A program made the translations under genes and the position numbers. Positions 11,046 to 21,911 of a stretch of 64,000 bases of DNA are shown here, one piece after another (position 1 is the stretch's first letter; the number at the start of each line of letters is the position of its first letter). Source of the DNA: Monilinia fructicola (taxonomy: Eukaryota > Ascomycota > Leotiomycetes > Helotiales > Sclerotiniaceae); assembly GCA_008692225.1 (NCBI GenBank), contig VICG01000003.1, forward strand, positions 1,667,501-1,731,500. Reading direction: 5' to 3'. The notes beneath the pieces were generated by a model. It was not told where the DNA came from, searched no databases, and saw nothing but the letters and a program-made list of their open reading frames with translations.

Positions 11046-12426
11046 ATGGATTCCCCACAGCCAGATTCGCAGCAAGATGAACAACAGCAAGGGCCACCGC
11101 AACAAATTCCTATCAGATTTCAATTACAACCAGGTCAACAGCAACCAACGCCGGAACAAATAGAGATGATGCAAAGACAACTCGCCCATGATGCACAGCA
11201 AGCCGGAATGAGCGTACCGGAATTTGTAGCAAAGATCAGAGCACAACAAGCTGCCCAGCAGCCAACTCCAGAACAAATACAAGCTATGCAACAGAAACTT
11301 GCTCAGGATGCAGAAAAGGCTGGCATGTCTGTCCAGGAATTTGTGGAAAAAGTAAAGGCGGCTCAGCTGGAAGCACAGAGGCAAGCAGCCATTCAACAAC
11401 AGCAGCAACAGCAACCGCAACCAATTCAACCGGGTCCTCCAAATCCAGCAGCTATTGCCCTGGCAAACTTTCTCAAGAGTCAAGACTTGAAAGTGAGAAC
11501 ATGTATCCTAAATGGTCAAAGAAAGGATATGTTTAAAGGTACGCCTCTTTCACTCCTACTCCTGCTATTATTTCCTAACATATTGTTCTAGTTAAACGTG
11601 CCCTCCGAGCCATTCAATCGCCCGCCTACGAGAAAGCTCGCAAGAAGAACCCACTCCTCCCAGAAGTCACCGATCGCGCCTCGCTCGAAAATTGCTTCAA
11701 ACTCCTCCCACTTTCGCTTCTTGCACTCCGTGTTTCCAAGGCAGATCCTCATGAAGGGCACGATCATGCGCCTGGTGCTCACAAGACAAAGCGGGTGAAG
11801 GGACTTTGGACTGTAAAGATCGAACAGCAACAAGAGTGTAGGGAGGATCTTCATTTCGTTTGGCTGTATGAAGGTGCACAAATTAAACAGAAGCTGTACG
11901 CTGCCGGAGCATTGGCGATTGTGTTTGCAATTGTCATGTTCCCACTTTGGCCAATTAAGATGAGGTTGGGTGTGTGGTATCTGAGTATGGGTATGCTTGG
12001 ATTGCTCGGACTATTCTTTGCGATGTCTATATTTAGATTGATTCTGTTTGGCATTACAATGTTTGCTGTACCTCCTGGATTATGGTTGTACCCTAATTTA
12101 TTCGAAGATGTGGGATTCTTTGACAGTTTCAGACCCGTCTGGGGATGGCAAGAGGTTTGTTTTCCTTTTCATGAAATGATCGAATGCTACATTAAAATAC
12201 ATTCAAAGAACAAGAGCTAATCTATGACCAACAGGAGAAGAAGAAGAGCAAGAAGAAGTCCAAGTCAAGTGGCTCCGCCAATGCAGGTGCTACAATGGCA
12301 GCAATGACAGGTCAACCAGCTCCAGCATCAGCAACTACTACAGGATCGGCAGCACAGATTTCTACCGGAGGAGCTACACAAAGGAATCTTGCGCCAAGAG
12401 TTGAGGAGGTGTTTGATGAAGAGTAA
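11046..12426 (+). CDS. SEC62: Sec62, ER protein translocation subunit
   Basis: Exons 11046-11538, 11592-12154 and 12235-12426; introns GTACGC..TAG and GTTTGT..CAG; 415 residues. In the family, Sec62 joins Sec63 and the Sec61 channel at the ER to bring in proteins after translation. The Gln-rich N-terminus holds a tandem pair of 39-residue units (QPTPEQI...AGMSV-EFV). The cytosolic domain follows (MFKVKRALRAIQSPAYEKA, EVTDRASLENCFKLLPLSLL, then RVKGLWTVKIEQQQE and LHFVWLYEG). Two membrane segments follow (AAGALAIVFAIVMFPLW and LGLLGLFFAMSIFRLILF), then PPGLWLYPNLFEDVGFFDSF and a Lys-rich cytosolic tail. All of these are textbook Sec62. The frame is intact throughout. The start at 11046 gives MDSPQPDSQQDEQQQ, usual for fungal Sec62; the in-frame ATG at 11019 is less likely. 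Confidence 0.96.
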
Positions 12427-13583
12427 TCACCACAAAAGATTTCATTTGGTGATATGAATTATCTGAAGAGCGATTTTTGGATGGATTGATGAATGTGTGG
12501 AAGGTGGGGAAACAATGTGTACAATATGTGGTTATAGAGAATGAATTAATACAATTCTTGTCTTGGTCGCAAATATTCAAGGATAAGTACCTGCATGTGT
12601 AGAAGTTCTGGTGAACTTCCTCCACTGCAAACCTACATTTGGTATAAGTGAAGAACGATAATCAGTGACACCCAAGCTCCAAACTCTGCAAGTCTTCCAA
12701 TAACCAGGCTTCAGTCCAAATCTGAAAGCTTTCAATGTCCAGAGAATCAGAAACATAAGAATATGATGGTATCATTCAGAGAATCTTGAAGTCTTGGATA
12801 AACTTGATCTATCCTCTAGCTCAAAGTCCCAGCTAGATTCATAAGATCAAGCAGAGTCAGTATCTAAAATCGATTCAAGAATCACAAAGCCTTCTAATCA
12901 AACTGCATTCCGGACTGTTGAGACCCTAGCCGCCGCTTGTGTTTGCCTCTCCTGGTTGCTCTTGACCCTTTCTCCATTAATACGCGCACGCCAGGAATAC
13001 CTTTAGACACCCCCCGGAACGGACAGTATCACATCATATGCCACTGAAACCATGAGAATCTTCTGCATGCGCCTCTCTTGCAGATATATCTCTTCATGAT
13101 GTATGTAACATTGATTGACGCTCAGGAACGCGCAGTTATATAACCTTGTTTGGGGTGGTTCAGAAACGGTTCTCATACCATTTATCAGAACGATGGCATG
13201 TCGCCGGATTTGAAAGTGGTTCTTTGGGCTGCAGCGCGGTGAGGATATAGGTGATGTGGACGCTTTCCTCGTTGCGTATTGTGGAGTACATCATCGTGCG
13301 GGTTGGGTGGTGTTGGATGCCTGCTATTCATTCGTGCCCATGATGGATGGATTTGGAATGCTTGATTGATTGCTGTTAGCTGGACACTTTTAATTCGGGA
13401 TATGGATCTTCCTTGTTCTCCTCTTATCTTCTGATCTCAATGGAAACTCGGAGCATCATTCTCGGGTGCGGGGCAGTTTGGAATTTCCATGCCGTGAGTG
13501 TATTAGTTCTTATTTCTTATGAACACCTCGGAAGTATGTGTGCTCGTATAGATACAATATTCTTGTGCCCCATTTCAGACATC
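12427..13583. other. convergent 3' intergenic region
   Basis: Between SEC62 and the DUF3431 gene, both of whose 3' ends face this stretch. I see no gene, tRNA or repeat of note. Confidence 0.4.
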
Positions 13584-14705
13584 TCAGAGACTATCGGAAT
13601 GCCCGTCGGAATGCCCATCGGAATGCCCAAACTGTTTGCCATAATCGTCCGGAAGTTTGAGGTCCTTCGGTAAGCGATACTGACCCTGACAAGTCCCTTT
13701 AGTCCTGCAATCCAAGTCACACTTCCCATACAATCGACAATAGCATTCTCCTGCACTCGGGCACGCTTGGCTATTGAGCCTCTCCAAGTCTACCATTCCC
13801 TGCTCTTCCCCTTCCTGCTCGATAAACAACACGTGCCACAAATAGCTCAAGATCCTCCCTGCCACCTTATCATCACGCGGTGCGCCATCAGGATTCAACA
13901 GCCACTGTCTGAGCGCCAGGTACTCCTCCCTCGAATGCTTCCATATACTTTTCCTCGACACGACAAACTGCGCACAGCACTGACTCCGCACCACATCCGT
14001 CCGACTCAGCTGTTTCCCCTCGCCAAACAGCACCTTCAGCGCCTTGGGCAGAGCCGCATCCGACACTGCGCGTTTGTCCCACGGCTGCAACGAAGCCTGC
14101 ATGCTCGTTTCCAGGCTGCCCTGGGGCACGGCCTCCTTCCGACACGTGCTCAGACTCCAGTCGCACTTCAGATTATGGTAGCCATGCTCGCCCAAGGCCT
14201 TCCCCACATCCAGCAGGCGCAAGAGATCCCCGTTGTCATACGTGGGGTGGTCATTGTGCCACTGGAAACGGTTCCCGTGGACGAAGACGGCGCCCGCCGC
14301 CGGGACGTGCTCGTAGTTGTCGATCAGGAACGTCAGGTACGGCATGGCCTCGTGGGCGCGGTTGGCGGGCACCTGCAGCACCTTCTGCGACGACTTCAGC
14401 AGGGGCGGCGAGTCCACGTTGTAGATGCAGACGTGGTACTTGTGGCTGAGGGAATCGAGCCACGCGGTTTCGCCATCGGCTTCGACGCGGGAGACGACGA
14501 GCGCGGGCTTGGTGGTGGTGGAGAGGCCGGGGCAGAGGCCGTGCGGCGGAGGGATGGGCGTGGATTTTCGGGCGTGCGCCGAGTAGCGGATGCGGGTCCA
14601 GGGGAATGAGGTATTGCTGGAGGAGCGGTTGAGGTAGATGATGAGGAAGAGGGCGCTGATGAAGAGCGTGAGATTCACGAGACCTTTGCGGGTGCCTCGT
14701 CTCAT
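13584..14705 (-). CDS. DUF3431 family protein, type II membrane anchored
   Basis: Single exon of 373 residues from the ATG at 14705 (MRRGTRKGLVNLTLFISALF). An upstream in-frame ATG at 14801 would only add a low-complexity leader. Residues 8-25 form one hydrophobic anchor, so the rest is probably lumenal or extracellular. The body matches the fungal DUF3431 family (PF11913): ALVVSRVEADGETAWLDSL, CIYNVDSPP, ANRAHEAMPYLTFLIDNYEH, then VFVHGNRFQWHNDHPTYDN and CCAQFVVSRKSIWKHSREEY. A Cys-rich tail (CPSAGECYCRLYGKCDLDC) follows. No activity is established; the family is often likened to glycosyltransferases because of its acidic and His motifs. The C-terminus ends in three GHSD repeats made by a 12-bp tandem repeat. 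The frame is intact. Confidence 0.82.
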   Translation of the reverse strand: MRRGTRKGLVNLTLFISALFLIIYLNRSSSNTSFPWTRIRYSAHARKSTPIPPPHGLCPGLSTTTKPALVVSRVEADGETAWLDSLSHKYHVCIYNVDSPPLLKSSQKVLQVPANRAHEAMPYLTFLIDNYEHVPAAGAVFVHGNRFQWHNDHPTYDNGDLLRLLDVGKALGEHGYHNLKCDWSLSTCRKEAVPQGSLETSMQASLQPWDKRAVSDAALPKALKVLFGEGKQLSRTDVVRSQCCAQFVVSRKSIWKHSREEYLALRQWLLNPDGAPRDDKVAGRILSYLWHVLFIEQEGEEQGMVDLERLNSQACPSAGECYCRLYGKCDLDCRTKGTCQGQYRLPKDLKLPDDYGKQFGHSDGHSDGHSDSL

Positions 14706-15958
14706 GTTTGGCGGCTGGGCTGGTTGTGGCGGGTGGTGGATGGAGGGTCGAAGGTTGAACGTGGGAGAGATGTGATTGGTTTTATAGATGCAGTTTGACA
14801 AGGTTTATTTGTGACGATAGCCCTACTAACTTTATAGTGTAGCGCACCGGATCGTGCTCAGACCTAGTGGCTACCTGTAGCGAGAGAGAAAGAAAGCATC
14901 GAATTTTGTCAAAACCGACATTGTGAATTGTGAGAACTGATAAAGGGATCCCGTCACCCCCACCCATATAAAGCCATTCATACTTGTTCTCAAAGATGGA
15001 ATTCTGCTTCCCCTGGTCGAAAGCACATCGCCTCCACTCAGGGGTTGGGAACACCCTTGCAAGAAATCTCTAGAAAATGAGTAAACTTGACGGTAAAATA
15101 TCATTGATGGTTTCTCCCCATAGATTGATTACCTATGGGGAACCTTGCTTACGAGTCTGTAACCTATTCTAGTAATCAAGCAATAACATAGGTAATGTCA
15201 ACACCAGCCCTTGATCAGAGTCAGAAATTCCCTGCGGCGAATATCCGGATATACCAGCCAATCACATGAATCAAAAAAGGCTTTTTCACATGATCAAGAA
15301 GAATTTGTTGAAAATCTGAAATGTGCGTTCCTCTGTGAGCACCGAGAACTCAGGTCCTACAGAGTAGAGTGTCGATTAAGTGACGTAATGAGTAGTAATA
15401 GGTGGGTATCATTTTATCTCAGTTCAGAGTTCTCAACTTTTTCTAGACATGCAGAATCGAATAGATTGTTTTTCAGATAGGAGTATTCGGTTATAAATAA
15501 GTGCCGAGAGACAATATAAGAGGTGTGGCATGATTCTGTTTGTGAGGGAGGTGTTAGTTTTGATGGGTGATATTGGTAATATCAGTAGTGGGTGTTCGAT
15601 GCTACGTGTTTGGGTTCCGTGTCTCCAAGTTCTTCGACTAAATCAAAACTGTTCTGTCAATATCAGCAGCTATCTAGATACATCTATACAAATATGCATA
15701 TGCTCTCAATAAAATTTCTTGTGTATGCTTAAATTTATAGACTTAGAGACCTTTTCCTCTTAGTAAATGGATGCCCTATGTGCATTCTCAATCCATTTAG
15801 GTATCATTCGCTTCCTTTCTCGCTTCTCGAGATGTTAGTACAAAAACCCCAGACTCATACAAGATAGATGGATACTATTCAGCAGGTATACAGCCATCTA
15901 TTCCCAACTTGACTGAACGCGCCCCGCGCCCCTTCACATTATTTACCCACGTCATACT
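14706..15958. other. intergenic
   Basis: About 1.25 kb upstream of the DUF3431 gene and downstream of the RNA-binding protein gene. Short open frames here lack protein-like composition. I see no RNA gene. Confidence 0.4.
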
Positions 15959-18389
15959 CTACTGCACGCCCCAATCGTCGTCACCCGCAACATCATAATC
16001 AATATTCTCTTGTACATCCCTCTCACCCCCTGCTCCACCAATACTCATTGAATTTGAATCGTGTGCCATGGCATCACCTTCCATTCCACCTTCCATCTTG
16101 ACATCAGACTCTGCTCTACCACCTCCCAACGAACTTTGAGGATTGGGCAATGTTACAGGTGGCAGTGGTGTTTGGATCCATGAGAGATCAACCTTTCCAA
16201 CTGATGGGATTTCACCGTTTTGCAGACCAAACATGAATTTCTCAGCAGTGTGGCGGTCTTTGAATGTTATCTGACAGCCGGTGGGCGTGTTCGTGAGTTC
16301 GGTGTATTCTCCAACGCCCTGGGAATCTGTTAGTACATGTAGTATCACAATAGGACATCCGGAAAAGAGAAATCTTACCAAGAGATGCTCTCTCAAACTC
16401 TCATCCACCCGTGGATTTGTAAAGTCGGCACCACTGACAGCAACCTTCTTCGTCCGATTATCAAGAGTGTAGCGGGAAGGGGCACCACCAGCAAAGGGAG
16501 CACCACCGCGTCCTCTATAACCTCCTCGGAAACCACGTGGAGCGAAGGTACCTCTTCCTCTATAACCACCACGTCCACGTCCACGTCCGCCCCATGTATC
16601 ATCAGAAAGAGGATTATCCAGATTTGGTAATCCCAACGACTGAGCTTCCGCTTCTAAAGCAGCAAGCTGTTTCTTCAATGCCTCTGTTTGAGATGAACCT
16701 GCAGGCGCGGGAGATCCATCTTCTGCCTTAACGCCAGGAGAGGCAGATTTGCCACTCTTTGCCGCAAGCTTCTCCATCAATTTTCTCTTCTCCTCGGCTT
16801 GATTTTTCAAGAGTTCTTCTTGGCGTCTCTCCAATTCCCTTCGATTAGCTTCCATTTCCTGTTTCTTCTTCATCTTTTCCTCGTGGGCTTTTTGTACTTC
16901 TTGTTGTTTTTTCGCGAACTCTTCGATATCGATCGGTTCATCTGCTTCTCTTGTGGAAATCGAGCCGGGCGCTCCATTATTAGTTGTGCCGTTAGACGAT
17001 CCATTAGCTGGTGGTTTTGGAAGTGCTTCGGGACTTGTATACCAATAAACTTTAACAAATCGGTTGTCAAAAATGACTTTAGGCGAGCTATATGCTGCGT
17101 TTGCCGCGTTCCAATCATCGTATTTGACGATAGCCAATCTCTTATATGGTCTCATGTCTACTTCTTTTATGTTACCGAATTGAGAGAAAAACTCTCGAAC
17201 AGCTTCCTCCGAGAACTTTTCCTCTGGTATTTGCTCAACCACAATTGTGGTGTTGTCCTTATTGAAATTTGGTCGGTCTGATGAAAATTCGGCTCTTCTC
17301 CCTCCTCTACCAGAGTTTATATGGGGCCCACCTCTGCCTATAGGCTGTCCTCTACCACGTCCCATACCCCCACGATTATTTTCGAAGTTATTATATGGCG
17401 TTGATCCTTGTCCTCTATCAAATTGGTTCTGGTTTCCAGTCATAAGCGATGCATTGCTTGGATCGTATTCGTCTGTAGGTTTACCAACGCCCCCAGGAAC
17501 ATATATCGAATCTTGTCCATGCTCAAACATGCAAGTATTTCCTCGTGCGCAAAATCCTTTCTGGTCGTAATCCCGACATCGCTGTTTCTTTTGACCCATT
17601 GAGCCGGTACTCCCTCTATTCTGGGGGGGTCCATTGGGAGGGAAGCCTGGCATACCCTGGGGGAGAGGTAGACCCATAGCACCCATCGCTTGCTGCATGG
17701 CAAGAAGAGCTGCCATTGGGTTATTCGGATCTAGAGGAGGCAATCCTGTTGGAGAACCTGGCATATTAGGCATACTAGGCATGAATGGCGCATTGGGCAT
17801 TTGCATCTGCTGTGGACGACCTTGAAATCCTCCTCTACCATTATTAAAATTATCGAAGTTTCCACGTCCGGACCCACCACCCCTTCGAGGTTGCTTATAT
17901 GCGCGCGCATTCTGATCTCCGCCTGCCGTATACATTTGAGAATCTCCATCGCCTCGTCCGTCATATGCGCGCTTTCGGGAGCCATTTTGAGGACCCATCG
18001 GAGCTCCCATTTGTGGGTTGTTGAAAGCTGAAGCTGATGGTCCAGTAGGCGGCGCAAATGGTTGAGAGTGGCGCCGAATTGGCCCAGTACTTAGATAGGT
18101 TTTATATTGGAGGGCGTCGAAGACATCTTGTACGAAAATCGACGTATCCTCCTTCAAGAAATCGGGGATTTCAGCCAGGCAAAGCTGTCGAACTGAATTT
18201 ATATCACCATCATGTCGCAATAATGCGAGCACATAATCAGCAAGAACATCGGCATCTGCATCTGACCTATATAGAAAAATTAAAATTATTTCGATGATAT
18301 GGTGGGAGTTGAAATTGAACATACGTATTCTCAAGTCTCTTTATAATCCATTTCTTCAACTCTCCTGCATCTTCTTCAGGAAATAGCAT
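15959..18389 (-). CDS. RNA-binding protein with PWI-like, CCCH zinc finger and RRM domains (RBM26/27 type)
   Basis: Exons 18389-18325, 18266-16379 and 16318-15959; introns GTATGT..TAG (58 nt) and GTAAGA..CAG (60 nt); 770 residues. The N-terminus (MLFPEEDAGELKKWIIKRLE) forms a PWI-like helical fold. It is followed by Gly/Arg/Met/Pro-rich low complexity, a CCCH finger near residues 248-266 (CRDYDQKGFCARGNTCMFEH), an RRM near 360-430 (TIVVEQIPEEKFSEEAVREF), a long Lys/Glu coiled coil (465-530), RGG boxes (575-612) and a second RRM-like C-terminal domain (about 615-690). This order matches human RBM26/RBM27 and fission yeast Rmn1, which work with nuclear RNA decay adaptors. That role is carried over from the family. 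For the second intron I chose the CAG at 16320-16319 because it keeps frame and rejoins HLL to GVGEYTEL; a nearer CAG eight bases upstream breaks the frame. Confidence 0.88.
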
Positions 18390-19072
18390 TTTGAATCAAA
18401 TTCCTTTTTGTCGCAGTGTAGGTAGCAGTAAAGAAACGAAGAATTTGATATTCTTGATATAGGTATTCTTTCAGAAGGAAAAGGTATTGAGATTGGTATT
18501 GATATGGGATATTGATATTGATATTGCAATCATCAATTCATGAGTGTCTGCACAAAAGCTTGGAATGTTTTTGTCTTTGAGTACAAATAATTGAGGATTG
18601 AGGATTGAGGATCGAGGATTGAGAATTAAAAGTTGACTTTTGGAGATGGGAAGCTCTGTTATGGTTGGTCCAAGCGTCAAAGCTCTTGTACTCCGTAATT
18701 AGAGGAAGAAATTAGCGAGAAAATAATGTTTGTTGAAATAAGAAATGAAGATAGCACCTGGGCACCTGCATCAATTAATGATATCCATGCGGCTATATTG
18801 TTAGATAATATATCTCTCTCTCTATATCTCTGCATATATGAGACACCTTTTTCATAACCATAGCAGAGAGCACAATAACGTTGAGCAGTTACTCTTTCAA
18901 ATACATCTTCTTTACACGTTCTATAAGCTTATCTATATACTCCGTATAGCTACAAGGGAGTTATGTAAACTATATCTATCCTACAGCCTCCATTTTCATT
19001 ATTCTAGTATCATTCAATTCCTACATGAAGACCTCCATCGCCAAACACTCTTCAGTTGGCTTCAGAAGGTTT
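18390..19072. other. intergenic
   Basis: Promoter side of the RNA-binding protein gene and 3' side of the GH92 gene. It contains GATATTGATATT low complexity (about 18490-18525), GAGGATTGAG repeats (18592-18625) and two exact TACTCCGTA motifs (18689-18697 and 18938-18946). Confidence 0.45.
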
Positions 19073-21911
19073 TCAGAGTGTAAGGGCTTCTTTAGATGAT
19101 ATCGCCCCATGAAGTTCTTCTACTTGAGTGATAGGTGCTGTGCCTGGACTTCGTTCATCGGGTATGCTGATATCGACCATAGTCTCTCCACCGATGCTCC
19201 GACACTCACTTTCTGGACCAACTGTCCCCTTCAAATCACCCCTTGGAGAGTTGTTTGGTTTCCGTTCGATACATCCCCATAACCTTCGTTTGTGGTTTGT
19301 CTTATCAGGTCTATCCTCCCTTGGGTTTATATCTGCTGACTTGGCCTCCTTTTCTTGATCCTTGGTGTCTGTATCGATGGTGGAATTTCTTCTTCGCCAA
19401 AACCAAGCTGCTGCGCAAGATACTGCAACTATAAAAATAGCCATGATCACAAACGCTACTTCTCTCAGGATTTCTCTTTTTCTCACTGCAATACTGTGGG
19501 GTGACTCGGGACTAGGGGCCGTGGGTACTGGTGTTAGAATACTATTGGGATCAGCAGTATTGCTAACTGTGCTCGCTGGGCTAGATGGTGCTGGTCCAAT
19601 GGCCCAGTTGGCAGGCTCAGATCCAAGAACAAAATCCATGGTTCCGCCGTTCTCAAAAACATCATTCCAAGTGAGCCAAGCCTGGTTCCATGATTTTCCA
19701 TTGACTTTGAGGGATTGGACGTAGAATGAAGATTCGGACCCATTGACCGTAGTCATGGCAAGTGTTTTACCACCACCAAGTGAAATGGTTGTATTTGCGA
19801 ACCATGGACTGCCAATCATGAAAGTGGTTTGTGCAACCATCGGATACAAACCAAGCATGTTCCAGATCAACCAGGATTCCATTGCACCCGCATCACTATT
19901 TCCTGGTATTCCACCAGGTGTGGCGGAGTAATAGGACTTTGCGATGTTTCGAGATTGCCTAACGCTCAGGTCCTGTCTTCCTACGTAGTTGTACAGATAA
20001 GGTGTGGTGAAAGATGGCTCGTTACCTGGGTTGAAAATCGTGTTATCGAAGCCCGATGAGCGCCCTGAAGTGTTGATTCCAGGCTTGAACATGGTGTTTA
20101 GGCGATCCACAAACGTTGATGGCCCGCCTGATAGTGCTACCAATGTGTCCATGTCATGGTGCATATTGAACGAATATTCCCAAGGTAATGCTTCGTAGTA
20201 TGCATCTCTCCAATAGCATCCACCGCAAGAGAGTGGATCCTGTTTTATGAATCCAGCAGTACTTCTAGGAACGAGAAATCCGGCGAAACCAAGAGAAGTG
20301 ACATTGGGATTCCAGTGGTTGATCCAGTTTTGAGATCTTTTCAAGTACTTCATTGCGTCGTCTTGCTTTCCTAGCCCAGTTGCGACTTGATAAAGAGAAA
20401 AGTCGTTGAAGGAATATTCGACAGCTCGAGAGACAGATCGGCCATATTTTGGTGTAATATACCCATACTGCAACCAATCTGGAAGCGCTCCCCGACCTTC
20501 TTTGGTTGAAGATGAATTATCCCGAGGGTCATTATTGTTGACTGGAACGATTTCAGCATCTTTCACCATGGCTTGGTATCCGGTAGTCCAGTTCACTGCT
20601 CCTCTTACCCCTTCACGTAGGCATCAGCTAGTACGTTGTCAGAATTAGATCCTCCTTGGGTCGCGCCATTGAAATTCGAGGACCTAGCATCAGGCATATA
20701 GCCTTCAAATCGAAATATGTCAATCAATGATCGAATATACTCCTCATATGCTACTGGTTGAAGGATATGGAGTAATGAGAAAGTACACCGGAAGAGGTCC
20801 CAAGTGGTAAAAGTGTCATCATAGTATGGCTCCGAAGAATTCCACAACGGGTTCTCCCCTGTTCGATTAGATGGTAGCAGGTGCATGAAATATAGTGAGC
20901 TATACAACAACTGCAGATTGGTTTGATTGGTTTCGGTAGTGGTGACTTTGGACAAAACATCGGTGTTCCAGGTATCTTTCGCATTGTTGGTCAAAGTTGA
21001 GAGTGTTGTACCGGAAGGTATTTGAGAGTCGACATTTTCGCATGCCTGAGTTGAAGATATGAAGGATATTCCAACCCTCGAGACTACTGTTGTACTAGTA
21101 AAACTGAATATGGCTCCTAGTCGACTTTGAGATGAAGCGCTTTTCTCTGTGCTGTAACTGGCAACTGTACTTCCATTAAGACTTGTTCCAACAAAGGTTT
21201 TCACCGTCGCTGGGCTTTCAAAGTAGCCACAAAAGTATATTCTCCAGTCAGGCGCTCGGTTCCAGCCATTATTATAATCCCCAAATCCCTCGTAATGGCC
21301 ATCCTCCAAAACGGTAATATTTCCACCAAGATAGTTTTGAGAAAGACCTTGTTTTCGGTATGATGGAAGTACGTGAGATACATCAACCACTACATTCGGG
21401 GTTCCTTTACCCTCGGGGAATTTATACTGGTAAAAGCCTGCACGATGTGTTGCACCGAGTTCAACAGTGATTTTAGTCCCTAGCGAGGCTTTGTAGTAGC
21501 CTACAGAACTGACATCAACAGAAGCTCGCGTATCATTCAAGTTGGCTAGAGGATTAGGTATATTCCCAAGGACTGGCATTTGTGAGACGACTCCGTATTT
21601 TGGAGCTCCACCAGTTCCGCTTTCATGCATCATGGAGAAGCCGGTAAAGTTACCAGTCAAACTATCTCCAGAATAACTATCAACTCCCGTGAACACATCA
21701 GGTCCAAGCCTGACCATACCAAAAGGTAACGAGACCCCAGGGAATGTGTTTCCACCCCCAGCCTCTCCATTCTAGAAATAATATTAGGCAAGTTCTGATA
21801 TTTGGTATTGTAGAATCTCACTGATGTAAGAACGTATTGTGAGAGATCAACAGTAGACTGAACTGTTGTCGCCCCAACTAAAAGCCCAAGCAGGGCAGTA
21901 TAAAGGTACAT
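19073..21911 (-). CDS. glycoside hydrolase family 92 alpha-mannosidase, membrane anchored (one frame break)
   Basis: Exon 1 is 21911-21822 (MYLYTALLGLLVGATTVQST, a signal peptide), the intron is 21821-21772, and exon 2 is 21771-19073. The corrected length is 929 residues. The body follows the GH92 pattern: NGEAGGGNTFPGVSLPFGMV, GYYKASLGTKITVELGATHR, then GFGDYNNGWNRAPDWRIYFC, TFTTWDLFRC, a SFNMHHDMDTLVALSGG segment and SGNDAGA-like NSDAGAMESWLIWNMLGLYP. GH92 enzymes are calcium-dependent exo-acting alpha-mannosidases, mostly alpha-1,2. After the catalytic part comes a Ser/Pro linker, one transmembrane helix near residues 795-818 (VAFVIMAIFIVAVSCAAAWF) and a basic cytosolic tail. The enzyme is therefore probably held at the plasma membrane or in the secretory pathway. 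One missing base in the C-run 20608-20611 splits the frame between ADAYVKG and NWTTGYQAM. Confidence 0.9.

Noticed and set aside
13767..14609. 280-residue plus frame opposite the DUF3431 gene
   Set aside because: Antisense shadow of a GC-rich conserved exon; no motif.
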